A stretch of 59,180 nucleotides of DNA. It comes from CAYNST01 sp964399955 (lineage in GTDB: Bacteria > Pseudomonadota > Gammaproteobacteria > Pseudomonadales > Cellvibrionaceae). Shown piece by piece: positions 16,845 to 24,815 of the stretch; positions within the stretch are counted from its first letter, which is position 1, and every line of letters starts with the position of its first letter. Made by a program: the position numbers and the translations under genes. The notes under the pieces were generated by a model. It saw nothing but the letters and a program-made list of their open reading frames with translations. It did not search any database and was not told the DNA's origin. Where the stretch lies: assembly GCA_964399955.1 (NCBI GenBank), contig CAYNST010000008.1, positions 1 to 59,180 on the forward strand, read 5' to 3'.

Positions 16845-16944
16845 NNNNNNNNNNNNNNNNNNNNNNNNNNNNNNNNNNNNNNNNNNNNNNNNNNNNNNNN
16901 NNNNNNNNNNNNNNNNNNNNNNNNNNNNNNNNNNNNNNNNNNNN
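16845..16944. other. Scaffold gap of 100 N
   Basis: Exactly 100 unresolved bases, the conventional filler for a gap of unknown size. Both edges are T-rich (TTTATTTTTA-like). Adjacency of the hydrolase and the AraC-type gene is therefore not proven, and a gene could be missing here. Confidence 0.98.
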
Positions 16945-17074
16945 TTTATTTTTATTTTTTACCGTTGGTCTAAAAACAAAGAAAGGATAATGGCCTATTC
17001 TGTCTAACAGGTAAGCGGTTTAGCCCTGAGCTTGCGTAAAATGGTCTTGGGTGCGATTGTCGGGCCGAGTGGCA

Positions 17075-18118
17075 ATGATGAGTGATGATAAAAAAATAAT
17101 ACCTCTGTGCATGCTGCCTGCAGGGCTGATCGAAACGTTCCTGTATTATGGGGCTGAAATGAGCTCCATTCTAATGGGCACCGGGATCTCTGAGCTGTCC
17201 CTTGCCCGCAGGGATGTGCGCATCAGCTATTTGCAGCAGTGCCGGCTGATCCAAAACGGGTTGGAAGCCTGTGGAATGCCGGGGCTGGGGTTGTTGGCTG
17301 GAATGCGCCAAAGCTGGTGTTACAGCGGCAGCCTGGGCGGCGCTATAGACTCCAGCGTGAGCCTTAGTGACGCTAAGGCGGCCTACCGGCGTTACGCGCT
17401 CATAGCCCAACCGCACTACCAGCACATTTTTGCACATGTGGACTATTTTGTTGGCCGCAACGCAACGGTGTACAGCCTGCTCACGACTGTGGCTGATTTC
17501 GAGCAAAACCCGGAGTTGGCGCGCTTTGAGCTGGAGTTCTTGATGAGCGTAATGACGCGGATCTATGATAGCTGTGGCAGTAAAGATCGCGGAGCCAATC
17601 CAGTGGTGGTGGGATTTAATTTTCCTGAGCCTGTCTATGCAGAGCTCTTTCAGCAGCTTCCTTGTGCCGCTGTCAATTTTGGCACCAGCCACACCTATAT
17701 TGCAGCGCCACAAAATTTTGTATTCCGGCGGTGGAGGCCTTTGCGCGCTCATTGTTTTGAGAAAATGATGCGGCAATGTGAAACCGAATATGTTGCAGCA
17801 GGGCTATCAACCAGCCACGCGGACAAGGTCAGGTGGTACGTTGGCACTCACTTTGATTCGGCTCAAACCATCGAGGACGTAGCCCGGGCGTTCAGTCTTT
17901 CCTCCAGGGCATTGTCCAGGCGGCTCGCCCTGGAGGGTACGAGTTTTCGCATGATATTTCAGAGCGTAAAAATGGAGTTGGTGCGCCTGCACACTCGTCA
18001 TTCCTCACTGCGTTACGATGAAATAGCAGGCATGACGGGCTTTTCGTCGTCGTCGAGTTTGCGTCGAGCGGTGAAAGCCTTCCGGGAGACGACCGTCCAT
18101 CCAGAGAGCAGACAATGA
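17075..18118 (+). CDS. AraC-family transcriptional regulator
   Basis: A 347-residue regulator of the OruR/ArgR-like AraC group: an N-terminal arabinose-binding-like domain of about 200 residues (ISYLQQCRLIQNGLEACGMP, LGLLAGMRQSW) and a C-terminal AraC DNA-binding domain (TIEDVARAFSLSSRALSRRL, then GTSFRMIFQSVKMELV and DEIAGMTGFSSSSSLRRAVK). The usual Phe of the second recognition helix is replaced by Leu and the final TPxxYR is degenerate. ATG at 17075 or 17078. Its stop overlaps the next gene's ATG by 4 bases, so the Lif-like protein is produced together with it. Confidence 0.87.
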   Translation: MMSDDKKIIPLCMLPAGLIETFLYYGAEMSSILMGTGISELSLARRDVRISYLQQCRLIQNGLEACGMPGLGLLAGMRQSWCYSGSLGGAIDSSVSLSDAKAAYRRYALIAQPHYQHIFAHVDYFVGRNATVYSLLTTVADFEQNPELARFELEFLMSVMTRIYDSCGSKDRGANPVVVGFNFPEPVYAELFQQLPCAAVNFGTSHTYIAAPQNFVFRRWRPLRAHCFEKMMRQCETEYVAAGLSTSHADKVRWYVGTHFDSAQTIEDVARAFSLSSRALSRRLALEGTSFRMIFQSVKMELVRLHTRHSSLRYDEIAGMTGFSSSSSLRRAVKAFRETTVHPESRQ

Positions 18119-18822
18119 AACCCTTGCGTCGCATTATATCCGAAAGCTCAGTTGTGCAAAGGCGGGTGGCGGTTGCTGTGTTGGCCTCCGGTGCGCTACT
18201 GATGGGCACATCTTTGATGATGTACAGCTCTCCTTCTCCGCCTGAGGTGAATGCCGCTGCTGATCACATGGCCCAAGATGGTAATCGGGGAGAGCAACAG
18301 AAGCGGCTTTTACTGGCGGAGGCTCAAGCCCCAATACAGAGCCGGCAAAGCGGAGCAGCAGTCAACGGTGTCGCCTCAGCTGACGAAGACTCAATCGAGC
18401 CGTTTTTGGTGCAAACCATTCTTGATGAGATCGAGCTGGACGAAGAGGGCAGCCCCATCGTCAACGATGGCACCCGGCGGCTACTTGAGAGCGCCATGTT
18501 GATGCTTGGTAGCAACCACGGTCAGTTCAATCTTGACCTGCTGGACCAGTTGATCCGCGCCGGACTGCCGGGGCCTCCGGGCGAGGAAGCCGCCAATGTC
18601 TTCAGAAGCTATTACGAGTACAAGGCCGCCGAGGGCGAACTGGCCGCTTCTGTGACCGTCAGTAATTTTACGTCCGGCAGGGCGGCCTATGATCACATAG
18701 TTCAACTGCGTCAGGGTTACTTGGGGTACGAACTTGCAGGCAAGCTGTTTGCTGAAGAAGACGCTTTCATGAGAAAGACACTGCAAGCGATGAAAGAAGC
18801 CGAAGCAGACACGCCCAAATAG
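18115..18822 (+). CDS. Short lipase-chaperone (Lif)-like membrane protein 1
   Basis: A 235-residue protein with one N-terminal membrane segment (about 18-38) and a periplasmic part. From residue 95 it follows the lipase-specific foldase pattern: LDEEGSPIVNDGTRRLLESA at the place of the DGxLxxDxxxxLRRLFDYFLSA motif, a GLPGPPGEEA/YYEYKAA segment like LPxxAxxxAxxLLxxYxxY, and IVQLRQGYLGYELAGKLFAE like LRxxRxxxFGxExAxxLF. The RxxFDY core is degenerate (RRLLES) and the protein ends where Lif continues with about 100 more residues, so the second mini-domain is missing. Coupled to the AraC gene by an ATGA overlap. Homology is by eye; client protein unknown. Confidence 0.5.
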   Translation: MKPLRRIISESSVVQRRVAVAVLASGALLMGTSLMMYSSPSPPEVNAAADHMAQDGNRGEQQKRLLLAEAQAPIQSRQSGAAVNGVASADEDSIEPFLVQTILDEIELDEEGSPIVNDGTRRLLESAMLMLGSNHGQFNLDLLDQLIRAGLPGPPGEEAANVFRSYYEYKAAEGELAASVTVSNFTSGRAAYDHIVQLRQGYLGYELAGKLFAEEDAFMRKTLQAMKEAEADTPK

Positions 18823-18867
18823 CTTGCATATGGCGGTGCTCTGCTGGTGTCGACGCTGGCCACTTTA

Positions 18868-20418
18868 CTATGGCAGGGCGGGGCGCAACGGCTTTGCTGA
18901 AGGCCCAGCAAGGGCGGCATGCAGAAGCAACCCTGCAAACAGGGCATAAAAGACCATTGGCATTACATAGGGGTTTTTGCTGTAAAGCGTGCGCTTGTCT
19001 GGTGGCGGTAGCGGAAGGTCAAACACCAATGCCGCCAGCTCTCCTGCCGGTGACTGAACCAAAATTTGACCGGTGGGGGATATAACCGCAGACGGGCCAT
19101 TGTTGATGGCATGTACAAGTGGCAGCCTGTTTTCGACGCTGCGCAGCACGGAAGCGGCCAGGTGCATGACAGGTTGGCGGGTTTTGCCAAACCATGCGTT
19201 GTTGGACTGCACCGTGATGAACTGTGGGTGCCGTTTCCCAGAGCCTACACCGCCGGCAACAAAGGTTGGGAACGCAACTTCGTAGCAAATCAGCGGCGTC
19301 CAGTGCCTGCCGTTATGCTCTAGGACCACCCTTTCTGATCCCCGTTTGAGTGGGACGTAAAAGTCAGCAAAAAACCGCTTGACCAGCCAGCCCCCCAGGA
19401 TCGGCCATTCCGGCAAGGGGATAGACTCACCGAAGGGGATCAACTTCATTTTACGGTAGGTTTGTACCTCCTGAGAGGGCGTAAGCAGTACGGATGCATT
19501 GTAAGTGTCCTGATTTGCGGTCTCCTCCAAATCCTGCAGCAGCAGTGCTGTATCGAACCGCTGCACCTGATCAAGAAAAGACTCGCGGACATGCGCCAAG
19601 GTGAAGTATCCGGTGAAGCGGGTTTCCGGCCAAACCACCAGTTCCGTACCTTTACCGGCCATTTGCTGCAAAAACGAGAGCGCTGGCGGAAAGGCGTAGC
19701 TGTATCCTGGAGCTGGCTGCGGAACAGGAATACTGGCGGGGGCATTGGGTTGTACCAAGCCGACAGACATAGTAGGCCAATGGCTCTGGGCTTTATGCCA
19801 ATACTGGAGCGCAACTCCGCCATACGCCAGCCAAATTCCTATCACCGCGCCACCAGCGCCTAATTGAAGCTGTTGACCACGGCCCCCGCGACGGGTCCAG
19901 AGCTCGAACAGCAATGCGTTGGCCAGCAGCAAGACAGCGTTTAGCCCCAGGGGGCCGGTCAGCTCCAGTGCCTGCAGCGCCAAATAAAATTTGCTCTGCG
20001 TGAGCGCCAGGTCAACTGGGAAAATAAAAGGATACAACTGGTATAAAACGGTGCCCAAAATTGGCAGCGTAAGCACAAGCGGCAAATCCGAATGAAGCTG
20101 GAACCAGCGGACGCTTGCCGCCAGCAGCGCCGTCATCTGGGCGCAGAAGAGCCAATAGCCAAAGGCAAAAAACCAAGCTTGCCAAGGGTTAAGCGCCTTG
20201 GCAAGCACAAGAAAGTGCGCAACCCAGTAGGAGCCAATGGTAAACAGAAATATTCCATGAATCATTCCCAGGCAATACGCCTGCCTCAAACTCACCTTAT
20301 CAATGGCAACTAGCAGCGGCACCAGACCTAGCCACGCAAGCAAATAGAGTTGTGGATACAGAAAACTGCCAGCCAGCAATATTCCGGAGACACCTGATAG
20401 TAGGCAGCGGGCGATCAT
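18868..20418 (-). CDS. lnt: Apolipoprotein N-acyltransferase (Lnt) or paralogue
   Basis: A 516-residue inner-membrane enzyme; Lnt N-acylates the diacylglyceryl cysteine of lipoproteins. The N-terminal half has six or seven hydrophobic segments and the rest is a carbon-nitrogen-hydrolase domain. The catalytic triad is intact: Glu in VVWPETRFTG, Lys in YRKMKLIPFGE, Cys in PLICYEVAFP, and SNNAWFGKTRQPVMHLAASV is the usual downstream segment. ATG at 20418 is chosen because it sits 1 base after the stop of the Lif-like gene, giving a two-gene operon; an open frame extends further to 20547. In Pseudomonas the housekeeping lnt sits beside corC/ybeX; here the setting is different, so this may be a second copy. 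Confidence 0.82.
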   Translation of the reverse strand: MIARCLLSGVSGILLAGSFLYPQLYLLAWLGLVPLLVAIDKVSLRQAYCLGMIHGIFLFTIGSYWVAHFLVLAKALNPWQAWFFAFGYWLFCAQMTALLAASVRWFQLHSDLPLVLTLPILGTVLYQLYPFIFPVDLALTQSKFYLALQALELTGPLGLNAVLLLANALLFELWTRRGGRGQQLQLGAGGAVIGIWLAYGGVALQYWHKAQSHWPTMSVGLVQPNAPASIPVPQPAPGYSYAFPPALSFLQQMAGKGTELVVWPETRFTGYFTLAHVRESFLDQVQRFDTALLLQDLEETANQDTYNASVLLTPSQEVQTYRKMKLIPFGESIPLPEWPILGGWLVKRFFADFYVPLKRGSERVVLEHNGRHWTPLICYEVAFPTFVAGGVGSGKRHPQFITVQSNNAWFGKTRQPVMHLAASVLRSVENRLPLVHAINNGPSAVISPTGQILVQSPAGELAALVFDLPLPPPDKRTLYSKNPYVMPMVFYALFAGLLLHAALAGPSAKPLRPALP

Positions 20419-20419
20419 G

Positions 20420-21091
20420 TCAGTGGAAGGCAGCAGCGCCGACCTGGGCACAGGCAGCTTGGTGGCCTGCGGGAAGTGCTTCAACAGGGGGGGACTGAAA
20501 GCTGACTGTTCCTTGCAGAAGCCGATATAAGCCACGGTAGTCGGCAAACAGTGCGCTCGCCAGAGGCTCGCCGAAATACCGTGCCTGCAGCTCCGACAAA
20601 TCCGCCATGACTGGAGCGCCTTCTACGTCCAGAGGCTCCAACACGGCATTGAGCCATTCGGATTCTGTCTGTTCATAGTGGTAAAAGCACTCCGTTAGTG
20701 CCGCCAGCAGGCGGCCATTATTCCCCGCAAATGAATGGGTTATCAAATTGCTCAATCCTTTTGGGAACCCGGGTTTTGATGAGCGGTTTGAGTTGTCACC
20801 CGCCTGGGGCATCGCAGCTATCAACTCTGCTATCAGGCGTAATGGACTGTCAAGCTGCGGCGTAATTTTCACTTCATGACCGCTTGCGGTGACAATATCC
20901 TGTAAGTAGTGTTCAATCATCGAAAAATCGTATTCAAATGATGGGGGAGAAGGGGCCAGTGAGCTGTAAGCAAGGGAGGCTGCGGGGTTCATTAAACTTT
21001 GCTGAATTAAGACCAAAGGCCCGCCTAGGCCAACGACGATTAACATAAGCGTTACCGAAAATTGCATCTTTAGGCGTAATAATTTAAACAC
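20420..21091 (-). CDS. Short lipase-chaperone (Lif)-like membrane protein 2
   Basis: A 223-residue protein with an N-terminal membrane segment (about 8-30) and a periplasmic part. ADLSELQARYFGEPLASALF near residue 170 closely fits the Lif helical-domain motif LRxxRxxxFGxxxAxxLF, and DSPLRLIAELIAAM is at the place of LRRLFDYFLSA. Like the protein at 18115 it stops soon after this motif, lacking the second mini-domain of true Lif proteins. Start GTG at 21091 has CAGGG 6 bases upstream; ATG at 21067 is an alternative without such a site. Coupled to the lnt gene (1 base apart). Confidence 0.45.
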   Translation of the reverse strand: MFKLLRLKMQFSVTLMLIVVGLGGPLVLIQQSLMNPAASLAYSSLAPSPPSFEYDFSMIEHYLQDIVTASGHEVKITPQLDSPLRLIAELIAAMPQAGDNSNRSSKPGFPKGLSNLITHSFAGNNGRLLAALTECFYHYEQTESEWLNAVLEPLDVEGAPVMADLSELQARYFGEPLASALFADYRGLYRLLQGTVSFQSPPVEALPAGHQAACAQVGAAAFH

Positions 21092-21729
21092 GCATAACCC
21101 TGAACCGCTTGGCAGAATAGTGAAGTCTAACCCATATTGCGTTGACCCGGGGTGGAGTCTTCCGCTATCGGGTGAGTTCGCGTCTGCCAGACAGGCCCCC
21201 AAAATTCTCCCGCGATTGCTGCTAATTCTGCTGTGACTGGCAGTTTAACCCGTGCCACAAACCGACAGCACCCGTATGTCGCCGATAAAATGATAGGCGG
21301 AAAAACCGAGATCATAAATTTATATACTATTTTGATATTAGTAGGCTTCGAGTTATTGCGACTGCAGTAGACAGTTAGGTTATTACTCCGCTGTTTTATA
21401 TTGCTTTTACCGCTCTGAGTTGTAACTTCTGTTATAAAAATTGCCATGATCATAACCAGACACTTTTGGAATGCAGAAGTTGTTCTAACGAAACATCCGG
21501 ATTAGATCTGCCGGTCAGTTCATTGTCGGCCTTATGCGTTGATCTGCACGTTTGTATTCAGCTGTAGCCAATCTACGATTCTGATAGGTGGCGCCTGGCG
21601 GGGATGCCTGACCAAATACTTCTCCCTGTTGGCGCTATAGTCAACATAGGTGCAGGCCCTTGTTCAGCCAACATGCTGAGCTTGGGGTGAAATTGACGAT
21701 GCCGTCAGGTTAAGGAAGGGGGTAAACAG
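21092..21729. other. Long intergenic region upstream of the pilus operon
   Basis: 638 bases without a convincing gene. The part at about 21290-21470 is clearly richer in A and T than the surroundings. A 108-codon open frame on the minus strand (21453-21127) has no recognisable features. Promoters for the Lif2-lnt pair (minus) and for pilE (plus) must lie here; no firm hexamers or sigma-54 site were found. Confidence 0.5.
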
Positions 21730-22161
21730 ATGGTCAATACACGTGGATCGGGCTTCACGCTCATCGAGCTGATGGTCGTCGTCGCCGTATTGGCTCTGTT
21801 GGTTGCGGTTGCCTATCCGTCCTACCAGGGGCATATCTGCAAGGTGGAGCGGAATCAGGCAAAAGCCGACTTGCTTGCCTTTGCCCAGAACATGGAATCC
21901 ATGTATAGCACCAATAATTTCTCTTACCTTCACGATAGTGCCCAGGCAGGAAATATCTTTCCCCCATACTCACCTTCAAACAGGACTCCGGGGCAGAAAA
22001 GGTTTGACTTGTCGGTAACGGTGTCAGAGCCGGGTGACGCCTTCATTTTAACTGCAGAAAGAGTAGGGGGGAGCTGCAATGACGGCAGGCTTACCCTAGC
22101 AAACAACGGTCAGCGCCAGTGGGTCAAGGCCGGCGTGACCCTCGATTATTGGGAGGACTGA
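21730..22161 (+). CDS. pilE: Type IV minor pilin PilE
   Basis: A 143-residue pilin with a short leader ending GSG, cleavage before F, and the hydrophobic helix FTLIELMVVVAVLALLVAVAYP with Glu at position 5 of the mature protein. The remaining PSYQGHICKVERNQAKADLL and a C-terminal disulfide pair fit PilE, a minor pilin of the tip complex. AGGAAGGGGG lies about 8 bases before the ATG. First gene of a six-gene operon; fimU starts 1 base after its stop. In Pseudomonas pilE comes last in the corresponding operon. Confidence 0.88.
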   Translation: MVNTRGSGFTLIELMVVVAVLALLVAVAYPSYQGHICKVERNQAKADLLAFAQNMESMYSTNNFSYLHDSAQAGNIFPPYSPSNRTPGQKRFDLSVTVSEPGDAFILTAERVGGSCNDGRLTLANNGQRQWVKAGVTLDYWED

Positions 22162-22162
22162 A

Positions 22163-22660
22163 ATGCCTACTTGGAAAGTTCAGCGTGGAGTCACCGTAAT
22201 AGAACTGATGGTGACGCTGACCATAATAGCTATTCTGGTTTCAGTCTCCGTTCCCTCGTTCAAGCAGCAGATTGACAGCAAGCGTACGCAATCCGTGATG
22301 GCAAGTTTTATTACAGGAATGGCCTACGCCCGTAGCGAATCTGTAAAAATTGGCGACTCGGTTCATCTGCGTTCAGTGGAGGCGTCCAACGACTGGAGCC
22401 GGGGCTGGTGCGTGACGACCGGTGAGAATTGTAAAAGCAATGTCATCAAACTGTTTGAACCTCCGCCGGCGCATTCTGTTAAAGGCAGCAGCGCTTCAAT
22501 TGATAAATTCACCTTCAACGCTCAGGGGCTTCTTGAGTCCCCCCTCGGGTATGTGTCTCTATGCCCAAGCGGCGCGAAAGGCAAAAAGGTGTCCGTAACC
22601 TTGCTTGGTCAGGCATTGGCGCAAGACTGCAAATGCAGTGGGAGTAGAATTTGTGAATAG
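22163..22660 (+). CDS. fimU: Type IV minor pilin FimU/FimT (GspH domain)
   Basis: A 165-residue prepilin: leader MPTWKVQRG, then VTVIELMVTLTIIAILVSVS with the conserved Glu5, PSFKQQIDSKRTQSVM, and a GspH-type C-terminal domain with FNAQGLL and SLCPSG. It would help to prime pilus assembly at the tip with PilV, PilW and PilX. GGGAGGA inside the end of pilE serves as its ribosome site. The first residue after the leader is Val rather than Phe. Overlaps pilV by 8 bases. Confidence 0.87.
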   Translation: MPTWKVQRGVTVIELMVTLTIIAILVSVSVPSFKQQIDSKRTQSVMASFITGMAYARSESVKIGDSVHLRSVEASNDWSRGWCVTTGENCKSNVIKLFEPPPAHSVKGSSASIDKFTFNAQGLLESPLGYVSLCPSGAKGKKVSVTLLGQALAQDCKCSGSRICE

Positions 22661-23192
22661 GTCGGGAACGCGGCAGCTGCAACACGGTTACTCTATGATT
22701 GAAATAATGGTTTCCGTGTTTGTGATGGCCATGGGCATATTGGGTATGACCGGCCTGCAGACGGCCAGTATGAAACACAATTCTCAGTCGCTGCAGCGCA
22801 CCAAAGCGGCCTACCTCAGCTATGAGATTCTGGACCGTATGCGGGCTAACGCCCAGCTTGATTATGCTGTTGCAGTGGGCGCAGCACCGCAGAAGCAGGA
22901 GTGTTTTTCTGCAAACTGTACGCCGGAGCAGATGCGGACGTTTGATATTGCAGAATGGAAATGTGCTTTGGGCAGACATGCTGCGTCCGATGTTTGCCAA
23001 GGAATGGCCGCAAACGTCAACGCCATGCAGTTGGTTGTGGATTCACTGCCAGGTGGAGATGGCTCAATCTCCTGCATACAGACTGCTGGACTGAAAGCGT
23101 GCACGGTCACAGTTCAATGGCTTGAGCGTGGTTCCGGCGCCAGTGGAGGTGTTCCAGCCCTGCGGACCTTCGCCGTCACTTCAACCATTTGA
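22653..23192 (+). CDS. pilV: Type IV minor pilin PilV
   Basis: A 179-residue prepilin with the PilV-type start RQLQHGYSMIEIMVSVFVMA, cleavage after G, followed by MGILGMTGLQTASMKHNSQS, the segment shared by PilV proteins, and Cys pairs in the C-terminal half. GTG at 22653, with GGGAG 8 bases upstream, is preferred to an upstream start. The reading frame overlaps fimU by 8 bases, indicating coupled translation. Confidence 0.87.
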   Translation: MNRSGTRQLQHGYSMIEIMVSVFVMAMGILGMTGLQTASMKHNSQSLQRTKAAYLSYEILDRMRANAQLDYAVAVGAAPQKQECFSANCTPEQMRTFDIAEWKCALGRHAASDVCQGMAANVNAMQLVVDSLPGGDGSISCIQTAGLKACTVTVQWLERGSGASGGVPALRTFAVTSTI

Positions 23193-23206
23193 TCAGGGAA
23201 TGTGAA

Positions 23207-24151
23207 ATGAAAGCTTCGGCTTCTATCGAAACGCAACGGGGATTCAGCCTTATAGAGCTGATGATCTCCATAGCCTTGGGTTTGCTGCTTATCAGCCTGG
23301 TGGTGCCGGTGTTTGTCTCGAATGTGCAGACATTCAATTTCAGCACCGGCGTGTCCAGAAGCCAGGAAAGCGCTCGAGCCGCACTGACGGAGTTGAGCCG
23401 CAATATTCGCATGGTGGGTTATACCGGTTGCAATTCCCGCGAGATTCCCATCGTTAACTCTACCGGCATTGAGCTGTTCAACTTGTCGCCCTCCTTGCGG
23501 GGCCATGAGCGCTCCGGGACGGAGGCGGTACCCGAGCTGCAGGGGGCCAACGTGACCCTCACCCCTGCGGCAGACGCCATCACGCTCAAGACGCTGGTGG
23601 ATGTGAAGGCGGTAGTCACCGCCCCCGTTCCAATTGCCGCGCAGCAGGTTGAGGTGAGGAGCGGCCACTCCGTGGTTGCCGGAGACACAATCTACATCGG
23701 CGACTGCGAAGCCGGAACCGTAGTGAAGGTTGCACAGGCCAGTGCCGAGCGTTTGACATTGGCCACTCCGCTGATGGGAGCTCGACGCTACGCAGCGGGT
23801 GTGGATCTGCACAAGGTTGAGGTGGTGACCTATTTTTTGGCTGAAAGTCAGCTTCACACCAACAATCAAAGTACCGCGCCCAGTTCGTTGTGGCGGCGGG
23901 TCAATACGGACGAACCTCAGGAACTGGTGGTGGGCGTCCAGTCGCTGCAGTTTCTTTATGGTTTTGATACATCTGGCGACGGAGCGGCCAACCTGTTTGC
24001 TACGGCAAGTGCCTTGGGTAACCCGGACCACCGGGTGATTATCGTCCGCTTTCAGGCGGTCACCAACAGTGTGGATTCGGTGGGCGGCGAAGGGGTTATC
24101 AGCAAACCCTTCGCCATATCGGTAAGCGTCAGAAACAACGTTTCATCATAG
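23207..24151 (+). CDS. pilW: Type IV pilus assembly protein PilW
   Basis: A 314-residue prepilin-like protein with leader ending TQRG, then FSLIELMISIALGLLLISLV, and ARAALTELSRNIRMVGYTGC, the hallmark stretch of PilW. A long variable domain follows. ATG at 23207 has CAGGG 8 bases upstream; an earlier in-frame start at 23189 overlaps pilV and is less likely. PilW works with PilX and PilY1 at the pilus tip. Confidence 0.88.
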   Translation: MKASASIETQRGFSLIELMISIALGLLLISLVVPVFVSNVQTFNFSTGVSRSQESARAALTELSRNIRMVGYTGCNSREIPIVNSTGIELFNLSPSLRGHERSGTEAVPELQGANVTLTPAADAITLKTLVDVKAVVTAPVPIAAQQVEVRSGHSVVAGDTIYIGDCEAGTVVKVAQASAERLTLATPLMGARRYAAGVDLHKVEVVTYFLAESQLHTNNQSTAPSSLWRRVNTDEPQELVVGVQSLQFLYGFDTSGDGAANLFATASALGNPDHRVIIVRFQAVTNSVDSVGGEGVISKPFAISVSVRNNVSS

Positions 24152-24174
24152 GTCTGGTTGTAGGAGCGGATGTC

Positions 24175-24759
24175 ATGCAGGGTGTCAAAAACCAATTTCA
24201 GTTTTGCAATAACGGCTACAGGGAGAGGGGAGCCGTGCTGGCAATATGTCTCATTTTGCTGTTGTTGGTCACATTGCTTGGTTTGTCTACCATCCGCACG
24301 ACCACCATGCAGGAGCAGATGGCTGCAAACACGCGGGATAGAGACCTGGCATTTCAAGCTGCGGAAATGGCGATTAAAGTTGCCGAGAGGGTACTGGAGG
24401 TGGGAACACCCAGTACCCTCAGCTTTACTCCCGCATGTACGAATGGCTTGTGCTCTGCACGGTCCTTTGAGATGCGGGCGCTGCGGTGGGAAGACCCTGA
24501 TGCCTGCGGGAACGGGAAGGACATCTGGATGTGCAATAAAAGCACAGTGGTGCAAGTGGATGGGGTCAGCAGCAACATCAAGCCGCCGCGCTACATCATT
24601 GAAGAGCTGGCCGATATTGATACCGCAGACCATTTGAATATCGGCAATATTGGCGACGGTGTCCACGGCGAAACTGCGGCCGTCTACCGAATTACTGCGA
24701 TCGGGTACGGCGGCTCAGCCGTTTCAAAGGCAATGCTGCAAACGACCTATGCAAAATAA
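24175..24759 (+). CDS. pilX: Type IV pilus assembly protein PilX
   Basis: A 194-residue protein with the PilX start YRERGAVLAICLILLLLVTL, the segment GLSTIRTTTMQEQMAANTRD and DLAFQAAEMAIKVAE that define the family, and a C-terminal TAIGYGGSAVSKAMLQTTY like other PilX proteins. It lacks the Glu5 seen in the other pilins, as usual for PilX. AGGAG is 9-13 bases upstream of the ATG. Followed by pilY1 after 56 bases. Confidence 0.87.
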   Translation: MQGVKNQFQFCNNGYRERGAVLAICLILLLLVTLLGLSTIRTTTMQEQMAANTRDRDLAFQAAEMAIKVAERVLEVGTPSTLSFTPACTNGLCSARSFEMRALRWEDPDACGNGKDIWMCNKSTVVQVDGVSSNIKPPRYIIEELADIDTADHLNIGNIGDGVHGETAAVYRITAIGYGGSAVSKAMLQTTYAK

Positions 24760-24815
24760 GGGTTATTCAAAAAAATAGGTGGTTGAAGTAAGCGGGCCAA
24801 TTGACGGTAAATGTT

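Noticed and set aside
21127..21453. 108-codon frame on the minus strand in the AT-rich region
   Set aside because: No recognisable domain or ribosome site; too weak to call a gene.
21580..21640. Sigma-54-like promoter upstream of pilE
   Set aside because: GG and GC elements are present but not at the required 10-base spacing.
23114..24031. 305-codon frame antisense to pilW
   Set aside because: pilW has family motifs and a good ribosome site; the reverse frame has neither.
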